Positions 43,211-53,122 of a stretch of 64,000 nucleotides of DNA are shown here, in pieces; positions within the stretch are counted from its first letter, which is position 1, and the number at the start of each line of letters is the position of its first letter. The stretch lies in contig JAAEAF010002350.1 in NCBI GenBank assembly GCA_011037195.1, forward strand, positions 62,001 through 126,000. The letters are read 5' to 3'. Source of the stretch: Triatoma infestans (lineage: Eukaryota > Arthropoda > Insecta > Hemiptera > Reduviidae). A program made the position numbers and the translations under genes. The notes under the pieces were generated by a model that was given only the letters and a program-made list of their open reading frames with translations, was not told the DNA's origin and did not search any database.

Positions 43211-43882
43211 AGGTATTCACTAGATATAGTTGATGCGTATAAATGTTCGTAGAACACCGAAGAACACACAAAGTAACTGAGGAATTACTGCTTCTGACCT
43301 CTCTACTCCTGGACTAACTTCCATGACGTCACGTGGTGGTTAAACAAGAGAAGTAAAGCCTGCGTCTTCACGTCATCTCTCCTAGCTTTACCCTATTTAA
43401 TTTTAATTAATATAATTTGAGATGATAAAATTGTATAATAAACTACAAAAAATAGCACTTGAGAGGAATAGATAATCTCGCTCTTTTTCCAGAAAAAAAA
43501 AAACACCTTAAATGAGTTTATCCGGAGAAATGTTTCAAATAAAAGTTTGGTAGCACTTTGTATGTGTAGTTAATATATCTAGTATAAAGAAAATGTTTTG
43601 AAGCCGTTTTTAATGAAATCGCAAAAAAAAAAAAAACTGAAAAATTCATTCATTAAAGTGGTACTTCCGGTTGAGGAATTTTGACAGATAAATTCCTGTC
43701 GGATTCCATCGTGATACTCACACGGAATGTCAGCTTTAAATTTTCTACTAGATTTTGCGTTTTTTGAACTATGCTGTTTCATATAGAATAAAATAGTGTA
43801 GAAAAGTAACTTTGTTGTGGTGGTTGGTTCCGCAGAGCTGGAAAGCATCAGAGACATTTTCCGTGGTAGCCTGCTTCATTTT

Positions 43883-43925
43883 GTGGTCATCGACCGGTTT
43901 CGGGCGTTCGCCCATCTTCAGGATG
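43883..43925 (-). ncRNA. Hammerhead ribozyme motif, P3 left arm
   Basis: Mirror image of the right-arm motif, read on the minus strand: CATC, CTGAAGA, T, GGGC-GAAC-GCCC, GAAA, ACCGGT palindrome, C, GATG. All core positions are intact. Confidence 0.75.
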
Positions 43926-44050
43926 CGTTCTTCAGACAGTGTGCCAACACAGACTCGTACAGAGACTTAGTTTCACACTAGTACAAAGTATAAAGGAGTG
44001 TGAAACTAAGTCTCTGTACGAGTCTGTGTTGGCACACTGTCTGAAGAACG

Positions 44051-44093
44051 CATCCTGAAGATGGGCGAACGCCCGAAACCGGTCGATGACCAC
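44051..44093 (+). ncRNA. Hammerhead ribozyme motif, P3 right arm
   Basis: Stem I CATC (44051-44054) pairs with GATG (44085-44088). Core CTGAAGA is at 44055-44061, stem II GGGC/GCCC (44063-44066/44071-44074) has a GAAC loop, GAAA is at 44075-44078, and ACCGGT (44078-44083) is self-complementary, so stem III can form only between two molecules or two motifs. The predicted cleavage is after C44084 (GUC). One extra base (T44062) lies between the core and stem II, unlike the textbook fold. This matches the minimal dimer-type hammerheads known from Penelope-like elements. Confidence 0.78.
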
Positions 44094-44390
44094 AAAATGA
44101 AGCAGGCTACCACGGAAAATGTCTCTGAAAAGTAACTTTATTGAGAGACTGGAATCCCTTAAGATATTAAATATTTAGATATATATATATATATATACAA
44201 AAAAATAAAAATGAAATAAAAAAATCAAAAGTGGTCCAGTAACATGCACATACAAAAAAAAAAAAAATTCTAAAACCCACATTTTTGTGGACTCAGAGGT
44301 CCCAGTGGAAACTCGAAATCGAAAATTTGACAACATTACAATATTTCCTCCAACAGCAGTTGAAAGGAAATTAAGAAGAACTCTTGCGAT

Positions 44391-45344
44391 GTTCACTTTT
44401 TAAAAAAAAAAAACAAAAAATGAGAGAAATAAAAAAAAAATGCAAACGGTATCATCTGTCGACAGTATGACAGTTGCAAGATGCTTAGTATACGTTTTTC
44501 ACCTACCCGAACTCCCTCCCTCCAAGTACCCCTCTTACCCCTAACCTCCACAACTGAGAGAAAACGTTCGTACGCTTTTGCTTGTGAGAAACGTTCCCTT
44601 TTTACCCAAATAGGTGACTCCCAAAAAATATATTCTACGTTAAAACTAGTAGTTTATATAAAATGTTTGATTATTAGAAATTGTGTATTTACTTGTTTTT
44701 ACTGTTTTTAAAAAATGTATTCTGCGCATGTTCCATCTATCATATGACAGATACCGTTATAATTTTTTTTTTTTTTTATTCAATGAACTTAGGCGGCTTT
44801 CCTGGACCATATTTCTCACCTGTTTTTCAATATATTATAATATTTCACGTCGAAAGGTATTTTCACGTCGAAATTCTCGTCTAAACAGACTGGATAATTT
44901 TTTTTTTCTAATGTTTTCTCTAAATCTAGGACTCCATTTTTTTAAGAAGCTATTGTAAAAGATGTTGAGTCTAACTTATTTGTGTTTATTATCATAAAGT
45001 TGAGATCTTCAAATTTCAAATTTCCTTTAAATCTCATAATAACAAAGAAAAGTAAATGGAAGCACTAATATTTATAATATTGGAGGTCGATCCAGAAAGG
45101 GGTTATAAAGAATGAGCGCGACGACACATATCCTTGGTTGGTGTCGCAGCTCTATAATAGGAATGTAAAGGCCTTCTCCCACACATTGTCTCCTAGTTCT
45201 TAAACAACCAATAATATCATTTTTTAAATTTAAATAATATATTTTAATTTTTTTTTTATAATCGAATGATTTTTTGATCCAAAATATTTTATTGTCATCT
45301 TTAGTGTATAATAAAGAAAAAAATGATTTTTCTCTGAACACCAT
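44391..45344. other. A/T-rich spacer, no supported gene
   Basis: Contains homopolymer runs and overlapping short frames lacking domains. Confidence 0.45.
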
Positions 45345-46335
45345 GTTACTTTCTCATACTGATGTAAGAAAAAGTATTGCGAATTTTTGATATCAAGTTT
45401 TCGCAAGCAAATATAAGTTTTAAAACCCCCTGAGACTGAAACAGTGTCTTCTAAAAAATGGTCTTTGTATATGTATGTATGTACGCATAGCGCGTAAAAA
45501 CTGAAAAAACGCAGAAAGTTCAAACTTTACATTCCGTGGAAATCCGACTGGAATTTTTATCTGTCAAAATTCTTTAACCCAAAGTACTAGTTTACTGAAC
45601 AGATTTTTCAATTGTTTGCGATTTTTTTGAAAAGGGTTCCAACGATTTTTATTAAACATAGTATATAACTACACAAATATAGCTATAACTTTAATTTGAA
45701 ACATTTCTCTGGGAAAATTCATTAAGGGGGTGGGGATTTTGGGCGAGGAATGGGATTATGTTTTCCTCTAAATTGCTATTTTAGTGTAATGTTTTTCCCT
45801 CTAAACTAGCTACTGCAACTAGTTTTTAGTGGGTTCGAAAGATAAAGTGGGTTCGAAATAATAGATAAAATACTCTAAACTTCAATAAAGAAAACACCAA
45901 TTTATTGTTATACACAATAAATTACAAAATACAACACTTAATAATAATTACTTCACAGTTTAAACCACAAAAGTTCACTTTGTTCACTTTTTATACACTT
46001 TTCACAAAAACTAGTGACTTCGTTTGTAACTAGAAAACTCTCTCAACTCTCTGTGCTCCCACCGGTGGGGAATCTTCTAGAACTTTCTCGATTCCTCTAG
46101 AAAGAACTAGAGCGCCGCCAGCGCTTTCAGCGGCCACGAGGAGAACCTTAGGTACCTGCCTTCTCTCCTAGATGGCACTACTGGCTGCGTTACATTAGTT
46201 TATTAAATATGTTGCCAAAATTCTGAGTGTGAAGAAAATCGATTGCCCGGAAGTTGTTTTTATTAAAATGTTTTTTCTCTTTTCTACGATTTTCTTTTTT
46301 TTTTTGGCATAAAATCACCGACGGATTTGAGGGTG
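45345..46335 (-). repeat. R-family copy split by solo LTR
   Basis: ACTTTCTCATACTGATGTAA (hairpin end, left), GTATTGCGAATTTTTGATAT, AAGTTCAAACTTTACATTCC, GCGATTTTTTTGAAAAGGG and GAAACATTTCTCTGGGAAAA to 45784. It resumes 46195 with a 'ccaaaattctgagtgtgaagaaaatcg' block. The A-side terminus TGTGTTTCACACCAGA appears at 46761-46776, after ~400 bp of other sequence. Confidence 0.78.
45785..46194 (-). mobile_element. Solo LTR, 410 bp, with 4-bp TSD
   Basis: Ends on the plus strand TGTAATGTTTTTCCC and GGCTGCGTTACA, flanked by TTAG at 45781-45784 and 46195-46198. On the minus strand: TGTAACGCAG start, TATA-like TGTATAAAAAGTG near 45990, AACAATAAATTGG (poly-A signal) near 45900 and CATTACA end. TG...CA ends and a 4-bp TSD support recombination of an LTR retrotransposon down to one LTR. 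No internal coding region is present. Confidence 0.8.
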
Positions 46336-46760
46336 TTGTAATGGCATATCATATGTCAAATTAGTTCCCTGCGCCAAGGTCTTATCTTCAAATGAAGCCA
46401 ACCAAGGGTTGGTTGGGGATGAAGTATCGTCCTGCTTCCCCTGTCACAGTAAGAAAAAAAGGACAGTGGACCGCCCCATTCTATTACCATCTTCAAGAGC
46501 GAAGACACCTTTCTTGCTATCAGCCAATAACGAACATTCAGTCTACGCACCACACACTTGCCTATCTCTCAGTCTGTCTCTCATTTAGTTTTGTTTCCCC
46601 GTCTTTTAAGCTCTTATTAAGATTTTATGGAATCCGTGACTTTAGATTTCTGTTTATTTGGAGGTTTGATGAAAGCGCTTCTTCTGGACCACATTGTAAT
46701 CACTTTCCGGTCTATATGCAGATAACTAACATTTACAAAACATGAGTTTCGACAGCTTTG
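46336..46760. other. Unassigned insert in R copy
   Basis: A ~420-bp segment within R that begins TGTAATGGCATATCATATGT and contains the short hairpin CCAACCAAGGGTTGGTTGG (46397-46415). It may be another LTR piece, but the right end is unclear. Open frames on both strands lack domains. Confidence 0.4.
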
Positions 46761-46815
46761 TGTTTCACACCAGATTTTTTTTTTTTTTTTTAATTTGTTT
46801 AAACACTAAAAATCA

Positions 46816-46918
46816 TCAGAGACATTTTCCGTGGTAGCCTGCTTCATTTTGTGGTCATCGACCGGTTTCGGGCGTTCGCCCATCTTCAGGATGCGTTTTT
46901 CAGACAACCACCACAACA
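46816..46918 (-). mobile_element. Deleted hammerhead element P4, 103 bp
   Basis: A family P copy reduced to its two termini. On the minus strand the 5' stretch TTGTTGTGGTGGTTG is joined directly to the right arm from TCTGAAAAACGCATC to the 3' end TGTCTCTG, so one arm and the centre are missing. The direct repeat ACTAAAAATCA flanks it at 46805-46815 and 46919-46929. It keeps one complete hammerhead motif in the sense orientation. Confidence 0.82.
46851..46893 (-). ncRNA. Hammerhead ribozyme motif in P4
   Basis: Same sequence as the P3 sense motif: CATC, CTGAAGA, stem II GGGC/GCCC with GAAC, GAAA, ACCGGT, C, GATG. All core positions are intact. Confidence 0.75.
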
Positions 46919-47666
46919 ACTAAAAATCACTAATACTAACATAATAACGCAAAAAAATTGTTTCTGTCTTCAAAGAGAATTTCTTCTCTTTGAATTTCTT
47001 TTTTTTTTTCGCAGTGAAAATTCATTCAGGAAAACTTGTTAAGTATGGTAATTAATACGAGAAACCAAATCTGGAATACCAGTATATGTAGTTAAATAAA
47101 AAAAAATCATATAATGTATGTTTTTCCCACCTTCAGATTATTTCTGCTGTATTGTAAGATTAACGTTCGAAATGTTGTAGAAATGGCAATGACCTTCTTC
47201 TATTTACAAAGTTAAAAAAAAAAAAAAAAAAGTTTTTTTCTTTAATATATATATTTTTTTATAATGTTTATTTTGCATGTTGTGTGTAATATTGATTATA
47301 ATAAAAAGTATTATAAAGATCGGTGACCTAAAGATCGTGACTTGCGTGTCCTGCTATCCTCTGTTGGATATATAGTGACGTGACGGGTTCTCTCCGTGAC
47401 TTGCTATAAAGACAGATCTCAAGTTAGGGCGTGTTAAGAACTCTTACTACTATTTTGTTGTTATTGTAGTCTTAAGACTCACACACAGGCTGGTGGGGGT
47501 CACTATAAAATATAATGCGGTCGTCTCGGATATCGCTGTTTTATATATATTTATATATTATATTAATTTTCAATCTAATTTTTATAGACTTTTAATATTA
47601 AAACTGTATAATGAGATGTTTGTACGGCAATGGCCAAAGGAGTTTTTAAAGAAAATAAATTCTTTG

Positions 47667-47711
47667 TTGCTCTACGTTTCGGGTACCATTGGTGCCCTTC
47701 TTCAGAAGCAC
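47667..47711 (-). ncRNA. Hammerhead ribozyme motif, family 3
   Basis: Minus strand: stem I TGCTT (47710-47706) pairs with GAGCA (47672-47668), five pairs including one G-U next to the core. CTGAAGA is at 47705-47699. Stem II is GGG/CCC plus ACC/GGT across one mismatch. GAAA is at 47680-47677, with palindromic ACGT as dimer stem III and A47673 at the cleavage position (GUA). Stem I and II are the strongest of any motif here. Confidence 0.75.
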
Positions 47712-48025
47712 TGTAAAAATTTATTGGAGAAAATACATTATTGTACAGTATAGTAGTTATGAAAAAGTGCATAGATTTATAACAAATAAAAGAAAAATTT
47801 AAATTAAAGAAGAAATATTAACAGAAGAAATTGTATAACAGAATTTACTGTCACTTCTGTTTTATAATTTTTTCTCTTAATGTTTCTTTAATTTAATTTA
47901 TTTTTTTTTTTGTTATAAATCTGTGCACTTTTTTTATTAACTACTACATTGTACAAAAATGTATTTTCTCCTATAAATTTTACAAAGCTCCAATGGTATC
48001 TGAAATGTAGAGCAACAAAGAATTC

Positions 48026-48324
48026 TATGATGGAGTTGATGAGGAGAGAAATTGGGATTTATTAATTAGACGAGATATGAAGACACTGTTATAACTATAA
48101 GTTTCCACAAACTGCCCTGGACTTGTAATGATATTATAGAATAAAGGGTTAGATTAGAGTTATGACACGATGCGATGTATATTGTTGAATCTGATAGATA
48201 GATGTCTAGATCTCTCACTGGCTTATATACAGGTTCTCCCCACTCTAGCCTGCTTAAGTCAGAGAGTACCAGAGAGAGTCTATTTTCTCTCTGTGGGGCT
48301 TGTGTTCTCTCTTTTGCCGTTACA
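48026..48324 (-). mobile_element. Solo LTR, 299 bp, with 5-bp TSD
   Basis: Inserted into the right arm of the family 3 palindrome, with AATTC at 48021-48025 and 48325-48329. On the minus strand it starts TGTAACGGCAAAAGAGAG, has TATA box CTGTATATAAGCC near 48225 and a poly-A signal TTAATAAATCC near 48058. The far end reads CATCATA rather than a strict CA. It is related to the tandem LTR segment at 16.65-17.32 kb. Confidence 0.8.
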
Positions 48325-48400
48325 AATTCCTTTTTTTTTAAAACTCCTTTGGCCATTGCCGTACAAACATCTCAGTGTAATTTTAAGGCTTGACGATTTT

Positions 48401-50263
48401 AAATACCATTTTAATACTGTATAGTTTCAGTATTCATTAAAATTGCAAAATAAATTCTGAATTATTGGCCCCACTTTAAAGAGGTTCTTTAACTAGGTCG
48501 TCGAGTGCAAATATATCAATAGCCCTTAAAATCTCGTAGGAACAATATAGTGAAAGAGGGAATGATCCTAACGGCCACCATTGTTGCCCCGGTTAACAAT
48601 AACCGGCCTAACATATATGCTAGTCCAATGCTTACAAGCAGACCACAAAGCAGCCTGAGAAGTGCCACTGAATAGCCTCATTGTCTGGAGCGATTAGGTG
48701 CTGCATACTAGATTTTTATGATTATACTTTGCACTTCAGTATAACTGAATTTCTTTGTAATTTTTTTTTATGCGTTAAAAGAAAAAAAAAAAAAATCAGA
48801 GTAAAGGTCCATAGTAATCGCCTGACTGGCAAAAAAGTCTCCTTGGTAAGAATTAGGTTAAAGATCTTCCAGGTTTAAAACATAGTGTGTACAGCAATTG
48901 ATTACTTTTACAGGTAACATTTAGTGGGAAATCACTTGTCCAATAAAAATTCCTTGAAAATATTTTATATATTTTATTATTTTTATTATTTGCTATCGCA
49001 GTAACAAAATTTTTTGACAAATTTACTATTGATATATTTCCTTGCCACTTTAAAACTTGTGGTTTTTGGCAAACAGTTTGTTTTCCTTATCTATTTGGCA
49101 TTCATCCAGATTTCTTTTTTCACTTTTTATTCTTTTAATTTATTGCTTACACATATATTTTGTGTAATGTTTTTTTTTTTTTTTTTATAATAGTGATTGA
49201 AATTGTTTAGGTTTCAACAGAAAGTTTCTATTGACAAGATTGATGATTAGATATAACAATATAGGTATTAAAGCGAGATCTCAGATAAAATAAGCAAGTG
49301 GAATTTATATAGCTTTCGTTATATTTGATTCCTACTATCATCTTAAAACTCTTGACAGTAATATCTGACATGAATGCAATATAATTACAATAAAATGTGA
49401 AAGGAAAATTAAATTATAATTTAAGAGCGTGTACAATGGTATTCTGACTGTTAAACAGACAATGACCAGTCAGGAAAAACAATTTTATTAGCCGAAGGTC
49501 ATTATGACTTTAATGAACGAGCCAGTTTGGGTTTATCCCCGCCACCACTTAACCCACGCTTTACTTTGAAAACATGACGTTATTGTGTACACTTACTATT
49601 GTATGACGCTATTATTATAGGTCATAATTTGGGTTCCCTATTGATCAAAAACTCTATTGAAATTTATGAGTAGTTAGTATAGAGGATCATTTTATGGATA
49701 TCATTCTATTTAGTCTTATTGATTGATAAAGTTCATTACTTTATATTAACCAAGCGCTTCCAAAAAAAACCGTTTAAAAGTTTTCCTTAATATTCTATCC
49801 CAATGATTCTATTATTCGAATTTCTGATAAACGGATTTATTTTTAAATTTAAGTGACGCATCTAGTAATGGCATCTAAATTGCTCCCATATGATATTTTA
49901 TAAACAAAAAGAAACTTCAATTTCCCGAGAAAAATGCTTGTTTTTTTTTGTTTTTTTTTTTTTTAATAAAATTAATAGGCATTATTTTTTGCAGATTGAA
50001 TGAAAAAGTTTAGATCTGATTTAAAGTTGAGAAAAAAAACAAAACAGAAAAATTGAAATAATACTGAAAAATTTCCAAAAGTCTCACTTCCGATTGATGG
50101 ATTTTGACCGAAACTTTCATGCTGAATACGGATATTTAAACGAAATAGCAAGTTTCAGCTTTCTGGCAATTTTTGTTTTTAAGTTACATCTTATTCACAA
50201 CATATACCCCTTACATTAATCACGTTTGCTAGTATTTATTATCTTCATATTCAAGGGCCATAA
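48401..50263. other. No gene seen
   Basis: 1.9 kb of AT-rich DNA. No repeat ends, domains or RNA genes were recognised. Confidence 0.5.
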
Positions 50264-50267
50264 AAAA

Positions 50268-51111
50268 AAAAATCTGGTGTGAAACACTCACACAACTTTC
50301 TCTTACTCCAATTATCAAAATTATAATTGACAAATTTTATAGTCTGTGTACCAAATTTATAGAAATTTGTCGAAAACTGAAAAAAACTATTCAGTAAAAA
50401 GCGCACTTCCGGTTTACTGATTTTCTTCACACCCGGAATTTTGGCCAACTATTTATTTCTAATTAATTTCATTTGGATGATAGAGTTGTATAATCAAGTA
50501 TGATACCACTTTAGGGAAGCTGTAACCCTACCCCTCTCCTAAAAGTGCCCTTAAATGAATTTTCCCAGAGAAATGTTTTATATAAAAGTTGTAGATCCTT
50601 GAATGTTTAGTTTATATGTGTAGTTTCAAGAAAATCGTCGGAGCCATTTTTGAGAAAATCGCGAAAAAGTGAAAAAATCATATTTAGTAAAGTGTTAAAA
50701 CAAAAGCACTTCCGGTTTTCCGATTTTTCTCAAACTCGGAATTTCAACAACATATTTAATTCTAATTAACATTATTTAAATGACCGAATTGTGTAATAAC
50801 CTGAAATAGCACTTTAGAGGGTAACCTAACCCCACCCCTCCCCCAGAAGGGCCCTTAAATCAATTTTCCCAGAGAAATGTTTCAAATAAAAGTTGTAGCT
50901 CCTTGTATATGTAGTTGATGTATCAAGTTTAAAGAAAATCCTTGGAGCCATTTTTGAGAAAAACGCAAAAAAGTAAAAAAGTCAACTAGTAAAGTGGTAC
51001 TTCCGGTTGAGGAATTTTGACAGATAACGCACAGTCAGATCGCATGGTGATACCTAAACGGAATATTAAGTTTCAGTTTTCTACGGTTTTTCGTTTTTGA
51101 GCTATGCTGTT

Positions 51112-51151
<40 letters not shown>

Positions 51152-51267
51152 GACCATTTGCTAAAAACCACTTTTTTTGACAAAACGGATATTTCCGGTG
51201 AAAACACGATATCAAAAATTTGACACGATTACAATACTTCCTCTTACTAGGAGTAAGAGAAAGTAAA
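50268..51267 (+). mobile_element. R-family element, near-complete copy
   Basis: About 1.0 kb. 5' end after an A-run: TCTGGTGTGAAACACTCACA (stem GTGTGA/TCACAC) then ACTTTCTCTTACTCC. Two core monomers follow (GAATTTTGGCCAAC and GAATTTCAACAACAT starts, each with CCCTTAAAT.AATTTTCCCAG, GAGCCATTTTTGAGAAAA), then TGGTACTTCCGGTTGAGGAA, TGAGCTATGCTGTTCACATA, an AC microsatellite (51129-51151), ATTTCCGGTGAAAACACGAT, and the 3' hairpin CTCTTACT-AGG-AGTAAGAG followed by AAAGT. The 3' terminal GGAGTAAGAGAAAGT is the inverted complement of the subterminal 5' ACTTTCTCTTACTCC. No protein is encoded. Confidence 0.88.
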
Positions 51268-52955
51268 TGTATTTGTAGTGGAAGAAGGAAATGGAAAAAT
51301 TAGAAATAATTGGAAATATATTTTATATTTTCAACAAAATCAGTTTTAAAAGGAAATTTGTATGTTGGCGCTGGCAAAGGGTCAAAACTCAGTTACAAGG
51401 CACCGTTGCAAGAGAGATCAGAGAACTAGGCCACTCTTTGTCTTTTAACCCCTTCTAAAAATCATACGTATATAAAAGAGCATTTTAACTACCACACCAT
51501 TGCTTTATTAGTCGTCTTAAAGATTTCAACGAGTATTATCATTCATCTTACAGTCAGTGTACCAAAAAGTGTTGAGTTTAACAATTATAATTTGAATCAA
51601 TCTTGCTAATAAAGAATAATTAAAGTGCCAAGAGCTTTTTGAGTATTTATAAGCTTATTATTGTGATATTGAAAAGTATTTAAATTCATTTAGAGTTAAT
51701 ATATATTTATTTTAAAATAGTGGTGATTTATTACTTATTTCTTAAATCTCTCTTCTTCAAAACTTAACACACACATAAGCCTTTTCCATAATACCCACAT
51801 TAAAACACAAACTACACTTTACTAATAACATTACTATATTTGTGCAAAAGCTTCCAATTTTTCGAAAATTGTATATTATCACGAAAAAAAAAACTGAAAA
51901 AAAGAAATTTCGTAAAATCGCACTTCCGATTGATGAATTTTGCCCGAAATCTTTGCACTTGATGCGATAGTAGTCAAAAGAGTCACTTCCAAACTTCTCT
52001 GTCCAATTTGAGACCTTTGAAAGCTTTGTTTGATGGTCGAGCTTTTGGGTAGAGGTAGAGGGTATCTGCTTCCATCTCTTCAATGAGCATATTGGACCAT
52101 TGGATTATTCGCTATATCTGAGGTTAATTATTATTTATCGAACATGTTGGTAGGGGCAAAACTCAGTGAAACCTCGTAAGAACTGCATTTAGAATATTGC
52201 ACGCAGATATAAGTATTATTTAACTCCGCTATAAACAGTGCCGTAACCGCATAATTTGTCATGATATTTAAAGATTTCATCGCAGATTTCTGTTTTTATT
52301 TTGTTTTATTTATATGACAAGAAATTTATACTTTTGTAAACAAACCCACGTATTTCTATATTTTGGTTAAAAATAAAAAAAATATATTAAATTAATAAGG
52401 ATTGCCGGAACTTGAAAAATATTTGGATTAGATTCAAAGTTCATAACCTATATTTGATATGCCTAAAGGAACCGGAAATAGACTATCTAATACGAATTTT
52501 ATTTTTATTTTTTATTTATTTATTTATGTTTTTTTTTTTTTAAGAAATCACATTGAGGTGATAATATGTGGGTAGATTGCTAGCAGATGGTATTTTTCTT
52601 TTTTATAGTGCTTGAAAATAAATTACAATTTATAGTAAACGAATTATCCACTACTATATTTCATATTTATCTTGTTTAATATTTTATTATTATTATTATT
52701 ATTAATATTATTAGAGGGATTAAAACTTTCCTAATCTTTCTAAAATGAAAAAATTTCCAACTAATTTACATTTCTTTATGGATATATGTATATATTTTTT
52801 TAAATAAAAAATGAGAAACGAATAACATTTTTATAATTGAACATTTCTTTGAATATACTAATTTGTTATTTTATTGATCAATAAAGACCCGTTAGCTATA
52901 TAAATAAAAAAAAGTAATATAGAGATATTCATCGACATATCACTTTATTACATTT
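51268..52955. other. No gene; LTR-like promoter signals near 51.36-51.77 kb
   Basis: From 51363, TGTTGGCGCTGGC is followed by ACGTATATAAAAGAGC (51467-51482), TCTTACAGTCAGTG (initiator-like) and GCTAATAAAGAATAA, ending CTTAACA near 51768. This layout suggests a solo LTR, but no TSD was found. The rest is AT-rich without features. Confidence 0.45.
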
Positions 52956-52957
52956 TT

Positions 52958-53084
52958 TTTACTTTCTCTTACTCCTAGTAAGAGGAAGTATTGTAATCGT
53001 TGTCAAATTTTCGATATCGAGTTTTTCACCGGAAATATCCGTTTTTGAGGTCCCCTGAGTCCAAAAGTGGTTTTCGCAAATGGT

Positions 53085-53122
<38 letters not shown>

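Larger units (their letters stand above)
43814..44126 (+). mobile_element. Palindromic hammerhead element P3 (best copy)
   Basis: 313 bp, non-coding, flanked by a perfect 13-bp TSD, GAAAAGTAACTTT (43801-43813 and 44127-44139). The 5' unique stretch starts GTTGTGGTGGTTGGTTCCGC. Then two arms of about 130 bp form an almost perfect inverted repeat around the centre near 43985 (CTAGTACAAAGTATAAAGGA), and the 3' end is GGAAAATGTCTCT. Each arm carries an intact-looking hammerhead motif, antisense in the left arm and sense in the right. Insertion in an R copy shows it is younger than R. Confidence 0.88.
43395..44390 (+). repeat. R-family copy split by P3
   Basis: Second part of the copy begun at 42142: AATATAATTTGAGATGATAA, GTTTATCCGGAGAAATGTTT, TGGTACTTCCGGTTGAGGAA and TTTTTGAACTATGCTGTTTC to 43800. 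It resumes after P3 with GGACTCAGAGGTCCCAGTGG, CTCGAAATCGAAAATTTGAC and ACAATATTTCCTCC near 44345. Confidence 0.8.
47575..48400 (-). mobile_element. Palindromic hammerhead element, family 3, split by LTR
   Basis: The left arm (about 47580-47830) and right arm (about 47830-48015 and 48325-48400) are inverted: TTTGTACGGCAATGGCCAAA against TTTGGCCATTGCCGTACAAA outside, and ACAGTATAGTAGTTATGAAA against TTATTAACTACTACATTGTA inside. The left arm carries a well-formed hammerhead motif on the minus strand; the right-arm counterpart (about 47985-48015) has lost CTGAAGA and part of stem II. Insertion of a 299-bp solo LTR into the right arm is younger. Confidence 0.75.
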
